Shown here in pieces: positions 8,963 through 18,372 of a stretch of DNA of 64,000 bases; positions within the stretch are counted from its first letter, which is position 1, and every line of letters begins with the position of its first letter. A program made the position numbers and the translations under genes. Source of the DNA: Tistlia sp040905785. Lineage in GTDB: Bacteria > Pseudomonadota > Alphaproteobacteria > Kiloniellales > DSM-21159. The notes beneath the pieces are model-generated. The model was not told where the DNA came from and did no database searches. It saw only the letters and a list, made by a program, of their open reading frames with translations. The DNA lies in the NCBI RefSeq assembly GCF_040905785.1, contig NZ_JBBDQW010000016.1, positions 100,267 through 164,266 on the forward strand, written 5' to 3'.

Positions 8963-10297
8963 ATGCAGCAGAGCCTTTCATCGACGCCCGCCGAGGCCGA
9001 GGCCAACCTGCGGGCCGCCGTCCAACACCACCGCGCCGGCCGCCTGGGCGAGGCGGAAGCGTTCTATCGAACCGTCCTGAAGCAGCAGCCGGGCCAGCCG
9101 GTCGCCTTGCACCTGCTCGGCGTCATCGCCCGCCAGAGCGGCCACCTGGAGGCGGCGGTCGACCTGATCGGGCGAGCGGTGGCGGCGCGGCCAGACTATG
9201 CCGAGGCCCACGCCAACCTGGGTGTCGCCCTGCGACAGCTCGAGCGGCTCGAGGAGGCCGCCACGGCCTTCGAGCGGGCGCTCGCGCTGCGGCCCTTCTC
9301 GGCCCCCACCCTCAGCGGATTGGCAGGCGTGCGCGAGGCCCAGGAGCGGCTGCCCGAGGCGATCGCGCTGCACCGGCGCGCCGTCGCCGTCGCCCCCGGC
9401 AACGCGTCGGCCCAACTCAGCCTCGCCAACGCTCTGCAGCAGGACGGCCAGGCGGAAGCGGCGCTGGAGGCCTACGGCGCCGCCCATGCCGCGGCCCCCT
9501 CGCTGCCGGGCCTGCGCAACAACTTCGCCGCGGCCTGCCTGAAGAGCGGCCGGGTCGAGCAGGCGCTGGACCTGCTCGAGGAGAACCTCGCCGAGGCGCC
9601 CCAGGACGTGCGCAGCGTGGCCTACAAGACGGTCGTGCTGCAGGAGCTCGGACGGCGCGACGAGGCGGCGCGCCTGACCGACTACGCCGAGCTGCTTCGC
9701 CGCACGCGGCTTGCCACGCCCGAGGGCTACGGCGACTTCGCCGCCTTCTCGAAGACGCTGCTCGAGGAGCTGCGCGGGCATCCGCGGCTGATCCAGACCT
9801 GGGACCCCAAGCAGCGGGCGGCGCGCGGCGGCGCCCTGATCGTCTCGCTGCAGCAGGACCCTCCCCCCGCCGTCGCCGCCTTCGAGCGGGTGCTGAGGCA
9901 GGCGATCGACGCCTTCGTGGCGCAGCTGCCGGAGGATCCCTCGCACCCCTTCCGCCGCCGCAAGCCGCGCGACTACACGCTCGACATCTGGGCCAACCTG
10001 CTGGAGCCGCAGGGCCACCAGGAGGCCCACATCCACAATCTCGGCTGGCTGAGCGGGGTGTTCTATCCGCAGGTCCCGGAGACGATTCGCGAGGAGGATC
10101 CGGAGCACGCCGGCTGGATCGAATTCGGCCGGCCGGGCTACGGCCTGCCCTGCCGGTTCGAGCCGGACACGCTGCTGGTCAGGCCGGAGGCCGGCCTCGC
10201 GCTGCTCTTCCCCTCCTACGTCTGGCACCGGACCCTGCCCTTCGCCGGGCCGGAGCAGCGCGTCAGCATCGCCTTCGACCTGCACGCGCGCGACTGA
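8963..10297 (+). CDS. TPR-repeat protein with C-terminal 2OG-Fe(II) oxygenase domain
   Basis: The 444-residue protein has an N-terminal array of about six tetratricopeptide repeats (roughly residues 10-240; typical segments are AVAARPDYAEAHANLGVALR and LHLLGVIARQSGHLEAAVDL). A C-terminal putative 2-oxoglutarate/iron oxygenase domain follows (about 330-444). Iron ligands are probably the histidines in QEAHIHNLGW and SYVWHRTLPF, and the arginine of QRVSIAFD would bind 2-oxoglutarate. The TPR part suggests a protein substrate or partner. The gene stands alone; its function is unknown. It is the second 2OG oxygenase in the first 10 kb. Confidence 0.85.
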   Translation: MQQSLSSTPAEAEANLRAAVQHHRAGRLGEAEAFYRTVLKQQPGQPVALHLLGVIARQSGHLEAAVDLIGRAVAARPDYAEAHANLGVALRQLERLEEAATAFERALALRPFSAPTLSGLAGVREAQERLPEAIALHRRAVAVAPGNASAQLSLANALQQDGQAEAALEAYGAAHAAAPSLPGLRNNFAAACLKSGRVEQALDLLEENLAEAPQDVRSVAYKTVVLQELGRRDEAARLTDYAELLRRTRLATPEGYGDFAAFSKTLLEELRGHPRLIQTWDPKQRAARGGALIVSLQQDPPPAVAAFERVLRQAIDAFVAQLPEDPSHPFRRRKPRDYTLDIWANLLEPQGHQEAHIHNLGWLSGVFYPQVPETIREEDPEHAGWIEFGRPGYGLPCRFEPDTLLVRPEAGLALLFPSYVWHRTLPFAGPEQRVSIAFDLHARD

Positions 10298-10304
10298 GGC
10301 CCTC

Positions 10305-10574
10305 TTAGAGCCGGAGCGAAGCCAGCAGGCGCCGCAGCGGGTCGACGGCGGGAAGGTCGACGAAGGCGGCCCGGCCGACCGGACAGTTCTCCGGCCCGAA
10401 GCCGCCGCCCTCCAGCGCCACGACGACCTGCGCAAGATCGTCGTCGCACGCGAACGCCGCCAGCTGACCGCCGCCGGAACTCCCGCCCGGCTTCCCCGGA
10501 GGCGGGAAGATTGCGGCGGAAGGCCGTCTTTCGGCAGCGCCCGCGCCACCTGCGGCCGGAGACGACAGGCTAGA
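10305..10574 (-). other. Open coding-like segment continuing in the ppx frame after its TAG stop
   Basis: Immediately after the ppx amber codon the same frame stays open for 89 codons to a TAA at 10305-10307. The second half reads like real protein: it contains QVVVALEGGGFGPENCPVG and then RAAFVDLPAVDPLRRLLASL, with strong G/C at third codon positions. No ATG, GTG or TTG with a ribosome site lies at its beginning (the first GTG is within QVVVALEG). It may be a remnant of a lost gene, or an extension made by stop-codon readthrough. I do not recognise a family. Confidence 0.35.
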
Positions 10575-12104
10575 CTAGCGTACGATGGCGGCGCTTTCGG
10601 CCTCGAGCGCGTCGGCCAGGGTCTGCAGGCGACGCTCCAGGGTCTGGCCGGGCGGCACCGAGCTGTCGGGCGGGATGAACAGGCGCAGCGCCTTGCCGTC
10701 CCACTCCAGCCGGGTCTCGCGCAGGCCCTGCTCGGCGCCGCCGCAGGTCGCGTAGGCGAGCCGCAGGGCCGTGCCCAACGCCTCGGCGCGGCGCGCCTTG
10801 TTCGGCCGCAGCAGCGCGCGCACCGTCTCCAGGCCCTCGTCGCCGGACTTGCCGCCGTAGCGGTTGTAGAGCACCAGCCCCAGGAAGGCGCGCTCGTGAT
10901 GCTCGACGAAGAGCTCCTGGGCGCGGAGGATGCGCAGCAGGATCTGCTCGGCACGGTAGTCGGGATGGTAGCGCCAGCCGATGTCCGAGAGCCGGCAGGC
11001 GGTCAGCCGCAGGCGGTTGGCGTTGGCGCTCTCGCCGGGGAAAAGGGCCGCCGTCCAGTCGACCAGCGCGGGCGCCAGGTGCGGGAAGCGCCCCTCGCGC
11101 GCCGACCAGTCCTCGGCGGCCTCGAACAGCGGGTCGAGCGCCCGCTCCGCCTCGGACAGGCGGTCGAATATCCAGCCTTCGCGCAGGCCGAAGGCGGAGA
11201 AAACGACACGCTTGCTGCCGACCCGCTCCAGCAGCTTCTCGAGCACCAGCGCGGCCAGCGGCAGGCTGTCCAGGCGCCGCTTCGAGACGCTGCCGATGCG
11301 CGCGAGAGAGCGCTTGCCGAGCCGGCTGACCAGGCGCACCAGCTCCTCGGCCTCGTCCAGCGGGATGCCGTAGCCGTGGATCATGTGCAGCGGGTAGCTG
11401 GTGTGGTCCATGTGCAGGCGCGCTAGGCCGCGCCAGGCGCCGCCGACCGGATAGAGCGCGTCGGTGACTTCGGCCAGCCAGGGAACGCGGTCGAGCTGGC
11501 CGTCGACGAAGGCGGCCGCGCGGTCGCGGTCGCCGCCGCTCTCGTCGGCCAGGCGCAGCGGGCCGAGAGGCAGGGTGATGCTCTCCAGAGCCTCGGCGTC
11601 CTCGAGCCGGACCAGCTCCAGAGAGCCGCCGCCGAGATCGCCCATGACGCCGCGCGCGCCGGGCAGGCCCGAGAGGACGCCGAGCGCCGACAGCCGCGCC
11701 TCTTCGGGACCGCTGAGGATCGAGACCGGCTGGCCGCAGCGCCTTTCGACCTCGGCCACGAACTCCGGGCCGTTACTGGCCTCGCGCACCGCGGCGGTGG
11801 CCAGCAGGTCGAGCCGCCGGGTGCCCATGGCGCGGGCGAGGCCGGCGAAGCGCTCGAGGCTCTCCAGCGCCACGGCGACGCCCTCCTCGTTCAGCCTGCC
11901 GCTCCCGACCAGGCCGCGGCCAAGGCCGGGCAGGACCTTTTCGTTGAAGACCGGCACCGGCACCCGCTTCAGGCCGTCGAAGACGACCAGGCGGACCGAG
12001 TTGGAGCCGATGTCGACGACGCCGACGCGCTCCTCGCCCTCCGAGGCACTCGGCTCCCGCTTCGGCAGCGGCGCGATGGCTGCGACCTGGGCCGGCGCGG
12101 TCAT
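10575..12104 (-). CDS. ppx: Exopolyphosphatase, Ppx/GppA family
   Basis: The 509-residue protein has the sugar-kinase/ASKHA fold of Ppx/GppA: VVDIGSNSVRLVVF near residues 28-41 and the second phosphate loop MGDLGGGSLELV near 154-165. A C-terminal HD-like region follows, giving the length usual for alphaproteobacterial Ppx. It hydrolyses terminal phosphates of polyphosphate, or converts pppGpp to ppGpp. It lies 79 bases downstream of ppk1 on the same strand, the common pairing of synthesis and breakdown. The stop is TAG, and the frame continues open beyond it. Confidence 0.93.
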   Translation of the reverse strand: MTAPAQVAAIAPLPKREPSASEGEERVGVVDIGSNSVRLVVFDGLKRVPVPVFNEKVLPGLGRGLVGSGRLNEEGVAVALESLERFAGLARAMGTRRLDLLATAAVREASNGPEFVAEVERRCGQPVSILSGPEEARLSALGVLSGLPGARGVMGDLGGGSLELVRLEDAEALESITLPLGPLRLADESGGDRDRAAAFVDGQLDRVPWLAEVTDALYPVGGAWRGLARLHMDHTSYPLHMIHGYGIPLDEAEELVRLVSRLGKRSLARIGSVSKRRLDSLPLAALVLEKLLERVGSKRVVFSAFGLREGWIFDRLSEAERALDPLFEAAEDWSAREGRFPHLAPALVDWTAALFPGESANANRLRLTACRLSDIGWRYHPDYRAEQILLRILRAQELFVEHHERAFLGLVLYNRYGGKSGDEGLETVRALLRPNKARRAEALGTALRLAYATCGGAEQGLRETRLEWDGKALRLFIPPDSSVPPGQTLERRLQTLADALEAESAAIVR

Positions 12105-12183
12105 CGGCGAGCCTCGCGGGGGCCACGCTCGCTGGGGCCAGGCTCGCGGGGACCGGAGTTGGCGGGCAAAGTCGTCAAGGAGC

Positions 12184-14367
12184 TCAGCCCGCCTTCCGCT
12201 GGCGGGCGCCGCGGCCCTTGGCGTTGCCGCGCTCCCGGTCCCGGCGCAACGCGCTGCCGCGTCCGGACAGGCTCGGGTTGGTCATGAAGAAGTGCTGGGC
12301 GCTGAAGGCGTCCGGCCCGGCGTGGACGCGCACGAACTCGCCGTCGGTGCCCATTACCCAGCTCTGCGCCTCGTCCTTCAGGTTGGCCATCATGACCTGG
12401 TCCATGACCTGCTGGTGCACCGTCTCGTTCTCGATCGGAACCAGCGTCTCGACGCGGCGGGTCAGGTTGCGCGGCATCCAGTCGGCCGAGGAGATGAAGA
12501 CCTTCGCCTCGGGCCCGGGCAGGCCGTGGCCGTCGCCGAAGCAGACGATCCGGCTGTGCTCCAGGAAGCGGCCGACAATCGACTTGACGCGAATGTTGTC
12601 CGACAGGCCGGCGACGCCGGCGCGCAGGCAGCAGACGCCGCGGATCACCAGGTCGATCTGGACGCCGGCCTGGGAGGCCCGATAGAGCGCGTCGATGACC
12701 TCGCCCTCGACCAGCGAGTTCAGCTTGGCCCAGATCGCCGCCGGGCGGCCCGCCCGGGCGTGCTCGATCTCCCCGTCGATCAGCTCGATCAGCTTCGGCT
12801 TCAGGTACATCGGCGCGATGACCAGCTTGCGCAGCTCCCCGGGCTCGGCATAGCCGGTCATATAGTTGAAGACGCGCTGGGCGTCGTGGCAGAGCACCGG
12901 ATCGGTCGTGAAGAAGCTGAGGTCGGTGTAGATCTTGGCGGTGATCGGGTGGTAGTTGCCGGTCCCGAAGTGGCAGTAGGACTTGAGCCCACCGCCCTCG
13001 CGCCGCACGACCAGAGAGACCTTGGCGTGGGTCTTCAGGCGGATGAAGCCGTAGACGACATGGACCCCGGCGCGTTCCAGGTTGCGCGCCCAGCGGATGT
13101 TGCGCTCCTCGTCGAAGCGCGCCTTGAGCTCGACCAGTGCCGTCACCGACTTGCCGGCCTCGGCGGCGTCGGCCAGGGCGCGCACGATCGGCGAGTCCTC
13201 GCTGGTCCGGTAGAGCGTCTGCTTGATCGCCACGACCTGCGGGTCGTCGGCCGCCTGGCGCAGGAACTGGACCACCACGTCGAAGGATTCGTAGGGATGG
13301 TGGACGATGATGTCCTTGGCGGCGATCGCCTTGAAGCAGTCGCCGTCGTAGTCGCGGATGCGCTCGGGGAAGCGCGCGCTGTAGGGCTCGAACATCAGGT
13401 CCTGGCGATCGCCGACGATCAGCTGCTTGGTGTCGACCAGGCCGAGCAGGCCGCCGAGCACGAAGACGTCGTCGTCCTCGACCTCCAGCTCGCGGACCAC
13501 GAAGCGGCGCATCGACTCGGGCATCTCGTCCATGGTCAGGCGGATCACCGAGCCGCGGCGCCGGCGCTTCAGGGCCGACTCGAAGAGGCGCACCAGGTCC
13601 TCGGCCTCCTCCTCGATCTCGATGTCGCTGTCGCGCACGACGCGGAACATGCCGCGGCCGCGGACCTCGACGCCCGGGAACAGGCGGTCGATGAACATCT
13701 CGATGATCTGGTCGATGCGCAGGAAGCGCGTGCCGCGCCCCGGCAGGCGCACGAAGCGCACCGTCTGGGCCGGGATCGGGATCAGGCCGTTGATGTACTC
13801 CTCCTCGGCCGGCCGGTAGAGCTCGACGACCAGCGCGAAGCCGAGGTTGGGCATGAAGGGAAAGGGATGCGCCGGGTCGATGGCGATCGGCGTCAGGATC
13901 GGGAAGACCTGCTCGTGGAAGTAGCCGCCCAGCCACTCCCGCTCCTTGGCGGTCAGCTCCTCGGGCTCTAGCACGACGATCTCGGTCTCGCGCAGCTCGC
14001 TGCGCAGCCGGCGCCAGCAGTGCTGCTGCTGATGCATCAGCCGCGCCGCCCGCTCGTTGATCGCCGCCAGCTGCTGGGCGGGCGTGCGCCCTTCCTGGCT
14101 GATCTCGCGCACGCCGTTGCGGACCTGCGCCTTCAGGCCGGCGACCCGGACCATGTAGAATTCGTCGAGATTGCCGGCCGAGATCGACAGGAAGCGCACC
14201 CGCTCGAGCAGCGGGTGGTTCGGGTTGTAGGCCTCTTCCAGGACGCGCTCGTTGAACGCCAGCCAGGAGAGCTCACGGTTGATGAAGCGGCCCGGCGAGT
14301 CCAGGTCGGGAAGCGGCGCGGCCGGCGCCGCCTCGGCGCTGTCCTTGGGTTCGATGCTGGTATCCAA
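12184..14367 (-). CDS. ppk1: Polyphosphate kinase Ppk1
   Basis: The 727-residue protein matches Ppk1 throughout: N-terminal RFINRELSWLAFNERVLEEA, the head domain, and two PLD-like C-terminal domains. The autophosphorylated histidine is probably the one in IRLKTHAKVSLVVRR, with a second conserved histidine in YCHFGTGNYHP. It polymerises the gamma phosphate of ATP into polyphosphate, usually at the membrane. The start is a TTG with GGAAAGGA about eight bases upstream; no ATG is near. Ppx follows on the same strand, so synthesis and degradation are probably co-transcribed. No clear Pho box was seen upstream. Confidence 0.96.
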   Translation of the reverse strand: MDTSIEPKDSAEAAPAAPLPDLDSPGRFINRELSWLAFNERVLEEAYNPNHPLLERVRFLSISAGNLDEFYMVRVAGLKAQVRNGVREISQEGRTPAQQLAAINERAARLMHQQQHCWRRLRSELRETEIVVLEPEELTAKEREWLGGYFHEQVFPILTPIAIDPAHPFPFMPNLGFALVVELYRPAEEEYINGLIPIPAQTVRFVRLPGRGTRFLRIDQIIEMFIDRLFPGVEVRGRGMFRVVRDSDIEIEEEAEDLVRLFESALKRRRRGSVIRLTMDEMPESMRRFVVRELEVEDDDVFVLGGLLGLVDTKQLIVGDRQDLMFEPYSARFPERIRDYDGDCFKAIAAKDIIVHHPYESFDVVVQFLRQAADDPQVVAIKQTLYRTSEDSPIVRALADAAEAGKSVTALVELKARFDEERNIRWARNLERAGVHVVYGFIRLKTHAKVSLVVRREGGGLKSYCHFGTGNYHPITAKIYTDLSFFTTDPVLCHDAQRVFNYMTGYAEPGELRKLVIAPMYLKPKLIELIDGEIEHARAGRPAAIWAKLNSLVEGEVIDALYRASQAGVQIDLVIRGVCCLRAGVAGLSDNIRVKSIVGRFLEHSRIVCFGDGHGLPGPEAKVFISSADWMPRNLTRRVETLVPIENETVHQQVMDQVMMANLKDEAQSWVMGTDGEFVRVHAGPDAFSAQHFFMTNPSLSGRGSALRRDRERGNAKGRGARQRKAG

Positions 14368-14509
14368 CTCGGTTCCTTTCCGGCGCGCCGGGCACGACCG
14401 GCGGCCGCATAGACTAGCCGTCCAAAGCTACAGTAGCGTAACGGACGACGAAACCCAGCGGCCGAGCGTCCGTCCGAAGCGGGCGCGCCGGCCGGCAGGA
14501 GGATCGCCC

Positions 14510-15046
14510 GTGCCCCCGAGAGCGCCCCAGCGCCGCCGCCTCTACCTGCTTCGCCACGCGAAGTCGACCTGGGACGACCCGGCGCGCAGCGATTTCGACC
14601 GGCCGCTGAACAAGCGAGGGCGCCGCGCGGCGAGCGCGGTCGGCAGCCTGCTGGCGCGGCGCGGGCCACGGCCCGAGCTGGCGCTCTGCTCGGCCGCGGC
14701 GCGCGCCCAGGAGACCTGGCGCCGGCTCGCCGCGGAGCTGCCGGAGGAGCCGCCGGTGCGCCTGCTGCGCAGCCTCTACCTGGCGGCGCCCTCTCGGATT
14801 CTCGATCGGATCCGTGCCGTCGAGGAGTCGGTCGCGACGCTGCTGCTGATCGGCCACAGCCCCGGGATCGAGACGCTGGCCATCTCGCTCGCCGGCCCGG
14901 GCTCGGAGCCGGAGGCCCTGGCCCGGATCTCGGAGAAGTACCCGACCGCGGCGCTCGCCGGCTTCGAGATCGAAGGCCCCTGGGCCGGGATCGCCGCCGG
15001 CCGCGGGCGCCTGGTCGAGTTCGTCGTGCCAAAGGAGCTCGGCTGA
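14510..15046 (+). CDS. sixA: Histidine phosphatase SixA-like
   Basis: The 178-residue protein is a short histidine phosphatase: YLLRHAKSTWDD holds the nucleophilic histidine (near residue 14), and IGHSPGIE holds the second catalytic histidine (near 118). SixA removes phosphate from phosphohistidine of phosphorelay or PTS proteins. A perfect AGGAGG (14497-14502) sits seven bases before the chosen GTG; the frame is open further upstream into ppk1 antisense, which is not coding. The gene is divergent from ppk1 and followed by a VOC gene three bases after its stop, so the two are probably co-transcribed. Confidence 0.87.
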   Translation: MPPRAPQRRRLYLLRHAKSTWDDPARSDFDRPLNKRGRRAASAVGSLLARRGPRPELALCSAAARAQETWRRLAAELPEEPPVRLLRSLYLAAPSRILDRIRAVEESVATLLLIGHSPGIETLAISLAGPGSEPEALARISEKYPTAALAGFEIEGPWAGIAAGRGRLVEFVVPKELG

Positions 15047-15049
15047 ACC

Positions 15050-15409
15050 GTGGCCGAGGTCACCGCGCTGAACGCCGTCACCCTGGCGACCCGCGACATG
15101 GCCCGGGCCGTGGCCTTCTACGAGGCGCTCGGCTTCCGGCTGAAGCACGGCGGCGCCGAGGCGCCCTTCACCTCCTTCCACGCCGGTCCCTGCCACCTCA
15201 ACCTGTTCCGCGCCGAGCAGCCCTGGTCGGGGCTCTGGGGCCGGGCGATCTTCTACGTCGACGACGTCGACGGCTTCCACGCCCAGGCCCTGGCGGCCGG
15301 CCTGAGGCCGGACTTCCCGCCCGCGGACGCGCCCTGGGGCGAGCGCTATTTCCACATCACCGACCCCGACGGCCACGAGATCTCCTTCGCGAGACCGCTC
15401 GCGCCATGA
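15050..15409 (+). CDS. VOC-family (glyoxalase-fold) protein
   Basis: The 119-residue protein has the paired beta-alpha-beta-beta-beta modules of the vicinal oxygen chelate fold: LATRDMARAVAFYEALGFRL in the first half and DPDGHEISFARPL at the end. A metal-binding glutamate (HEISF) is visible. Members include glyoxalases, dioxygenases and antibiotic-binding proteins. The GTG start lies just after sixA, and the stop overlaps the following oxidoreductase start (ATGA), so it may serve that enzyme. The substrate is unknown. Confidence 0.85.
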   Translation: MAEVTALNAVTLATRDMARAVAFYEALGFRLKHGGAEAPFTSFHAGPCHLNLFRAEQPWSGLWGRAIFYVDDVDGFHAQALAAGLRPDFPPADAPWGERYFHITDPDGHEISFARPLAP

Positions 15410-17469
15410 GCGGCGGCGCCCGCGACCCCCTGCTCCAGCCCTTCCGCCTGAAGCACCTGACCCTCCGGAACCGGCTGGTCAGCACCAGCCACGAGCCCGC
15501 CTACACCGAGGACGGCCTGCCGAAGCAGCGCTACCGCGCCTATCACGAGGAGAAGGCGAAGGGAGGCATCGGCCTGACCATGATCGGCGGCTCCGCGGTC
15601 GTCGGGCGCGACAGCCCGCCCTCCTTCGGCAACATCCTGCTCTACGACGAGGCCGTCGTACCCTGGCTGGCCGAGCTCTCCGAGGCCGTGCACCGTCACG
15701 GCGCCGCGGTCATGTGCCAGATCACCCACCTCGGCCGGCGGACCGGCTGGAACACCGGCGACTGGCTGCCGGTGCTGGCGGCCTCGCCGGTGCGCGAGGC
15801 GGCGCACCGGGCCTTCCCCAAGGAGGCCGAGGACTGGGACCTGGCGCGCATCGCCGGCCAGTACGCCGCTGCCGCTCGGCGCTGCCGCGACGGCGGCCTG
15901 GACGGCATCGAGATCGAGGCCTACGGGCACCTGCTCGACGGCTTCTGGTCGCCGGCGACGAACCGGCGCGGCGACGCCTATGGCGGCAGCCTCGACAACC
16001 GCCTGCGCTTCGCCCGCGAGGTGCTGTGCGCGATCCGTGCCGAGGTCGGCGCCGCCTTCGTCGTCGGCATCCGCCTGGTCGTCGACGAGGCCTGGACGGA
16101 CGAGGCCGGACCGGTCGGGCTGGACGCCGAGGCGGGCCTGGAGATCGCCCGCGCCCTGGCCGGCGACGGGCAGCTCGACTTCTTCAGCGTGATCAGGGGG
16201 CACATCGACAGCGACGAGGCGCTGAGCCACGTCATCCCGATCATGGGCACGCCGGCCGCCCCGCACCTGGAGGCCGCCGGCCGCATCAAGGCCACGCTCG
16301 GCCTGCCGGTCATGCACGCCGCCCGCATCGCCGACGTCGCGACCGCACGCCACGCCGTCGCCGAGGGCCTGCTCGACCTGGTCGGCATGACCCGCGCGCA
16401 CCTCGCCGACCCGCACATCGCCGCCAAGATCGCGCGCGGCGAGGAGGACCGCATCCGCCCCTGCGTCGGCGCCGCCTACTGCATCGACCGGATCTACGAG
16501 AACGGCGAGGCCCTGTGCATCCACAACGCCGCCACGGGGCGCGAGCTGACCATGCCCCACGTCGTGCCGCGCGCCGCCGCGCCCGCGAAGAAGGTAGTGG
16601 TCGTCGGCGCCGGTCCGGCCGGCCTGGAGGCGGCGCGGGTCGCCGCCGAGCGCGGCCACGCGGTCGTCGTCCTGGAGGCGGCCGACCGCGCCGGCGGCCA
16701 GATCGTGCTGGCCGCGGCGCTGAAGCGCCGGCGCGAGCTGCTCGGCATCGTCGACTGGCGCCTGGCCGAGCTGGAGCGGCTCGGCGTGCCGATCCGCTTC
16801 AATCATTGGGCCGAGGCGGCGGACGTGCTGGCTGAGGAGCCGGACCTCGTCGTGATCGCGACCGGCGGCCTGCCCAACACCGGGTTCCTCAAGGCCGGCG
16901 AGGAGCTCGTCGCCACGACCTAGGACCTGCTCTCGGGCGCCGTCAGGCCCGGCGAGTCGGTGCTGCTGTTCGACGACAACGGTGACCATCCCGGCCTGAC
17001 CGCGGCCGAGGCGCTCTGCGAGGCGGGCGCGAGGCTGGAGCTGGCGACGCCCGAGCGGGTGCTGGCGCCCGACGTCGGCGGCATGAACTACCCGGCCTAC
17101 CTGGCGGCGCTGCAGAAGGCCGGCGCCACGATCACCCTCGGCCAGCGCCTCAAGGCCGTGCGCCGCGACGGCAACGCGCTGACCGCGGTGCTGTGGAGCG
17201 ACTACAGCCGGCAGACGAGCGAGCGCCGGGTCGACCAGGTCATCGTCGAGCACGGCACCCTGCCGCTCGACGAGCTCTATCTCGCGCTCAAGCCCCTGTC
17301 GGCCAACCTGGGCGCGGTCGACTACGAGGCGCTGGTCGCCGGCGGGCCCCAGGCCGCGACACCGAACCCGGTGGGCGCCTTCCGGCTCTACCGCATCGGC
17401 GACGCCGTCGCCTCGCGCAACATCCACGCCGCGATCTACGACGCGCTCAGGCTGGCCAAGGATTTCTGA
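15406..17469 (+). pseudogene. DgcA-like NADH:flavin oxidoreductase (N-demethylase family) interrupted by an amber codon
   Basis: Two parts of one 687-residue enzyme are separated by a single TAG at 16921-16923. The first part is an FMN TIM barrel of the old-yellow-enzyme/trimethylamine-dehydrogenase class (TSHEPAYTEDGLPKQRY, ITHLGRR, EIEAYGHLLDGFWSPATNRR). It is followed by the Fe-S cysteine region CVGAAYCIDRIYENG and an FAD motif VVGAGPAGLEAARVA. The frame continues after the TAG with LLSGAVRPGESVLLFDDNG and the rest of the NAD-binding domain. The residues around the stop read VATT-stop-DLLSG, where relatives have Trp, so one base change TGG to TAG explains it. Relatives include dimethylglycine and N-methylproline demethylases, which would suit the betaine genes in this window. 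It may be a recent pseudogene, a sequencing error or a site of suppression. Confidence 0.85.
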
Positions 17470-17478
17470 GCGGAGCAG

Positions 17479-18372
17479 CTAGACGCGCCGCGCCCTCGGC
17501 CCCGGACGGCCGACCAGCGCGACGCCGCAGGCCGCCAGCGCCATGCCGGCCCAGGCGAGCGGCGGCAGGACCTCGCCGATCAGGCCCCAGGCGATCAGGG
17601 CGGCCATGGGCGGCACCAGGAAGAAGAGCGCCGAGACGCGGCTCGCCTCGCCGTGGCGGACCATGGCGAGCAGCAGCGTCACCGAGATCAGCGAGTTGCC
17701 GATCACCAGGTAGGCCAGCGCTGCGCCGAGCTGCAGGGTCCACTCGACCGCCATGGTCTCGGTGAAGAAGGCGAGCGGCAGCACCGCGGCCAGGCCGACG
17801 GCATACTGCACGGCGTTCGAGGTCACCGGGTGGTGGCTGAGGCCGAAGCGCTTCTCGTAGAGCGTCGCGACGGTGATGCCGAAGAGCGCGCCGACCGCCG
17901 CCAGCACGCCGATCAGCGAGGTCACCTCGACGGCATAGCGCGAGGCGATCACCAGGCCGGCGCCGGCGAGGCCGCAGAGCAGGCCGAGCCAGCGCAGCGG
18001 CGGCACCTTCTCGCCGGCGCTCCAGGGCACCGCGAGGGCGACCAGGATCGGCTGCAGCGCGACGATCAACGCAACCCCGCCGGCCGAGATGCCGAGGTAG
18101 AAGGCGTAGTAGCTGAGCCCGAAGTAGACCGCCTGGATCAGGAAGCCGACGACCGCCAGGTGGCCCCAGTCGATCCGCCGCTTCGGCAGCGGCGGCCGCA
18201 GGACCAGCGCGACCGGCAGCAGCACGGCCAGCACCAGGGCGTAGCGCAGCGCCAGGAAGGTGATCGGCTCGGCGTTCTCCAGTCCGAACTTGGCGAAGGA
18301 GAAGCCGCCCGACCAGAGCAGCAGGAAGATCGCCGGCGCCAGCCGCAGCCAGAGCGGCTTGGGTTCGCTCAA
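17479..18372 (-). CDS. EamA/DMT-family transporter
   Basis: The 297-residue protein has about ten membrane spans in two EamA repeats (first near 10-140, second near 150-290; for example LLLWSGGFSFAKFGLENAEP and AVGALFGITVATLYEKRF). Such proteins export or import metabolites such as amino acids, purines or threonine; the substrate cannot be told. The start is a TTG that overlaps the thioesterase stop by four bases (TTGA), which indicates translational coupling and gives the usual family length; longer reading of the frame upstream would run through the thioesterase gene. Confidence 0.85.
   Translation of the reverse strand: MSEPKPLWLRLAPAIFLLLWSGGFSFAKFGLENAEPITFLALRYALVLAVLLPVALVLRPPLPKRRIDWGHLAVVGFLIQAVYFGLSYYAFYLGISAGGVALIVALQPILVALAVPWSAGEKVPPLRWLGLLCGLAGAGLVIASRYAVEVTSLIGVLAAVGALFGITVATLYEKRFGLSHHPVTSNAVQYAVGLAAVLPLAFFTETMAVEWTLQLGAALAYLVIGNSLISVTLLLAMVRHGEASRVSALFFLVPPMAALIAWGLIGEVLPPLAWAGMALAACGVALVGRPGPRARRV

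Noticed and set aside
14368..14509. Pho box before ppk1
   Set aside because: No pair of CTGTCAT-like direct repeats at 11-base spacing could be found.
16921..16923. Pyrrolysine at the amber codon of the DgcA-like gene
   Set aside because: The family is not known to use pyrrolysine, the expected residue is Trp, no pyl genes are seen, and many genes in the window end normally at TAG.
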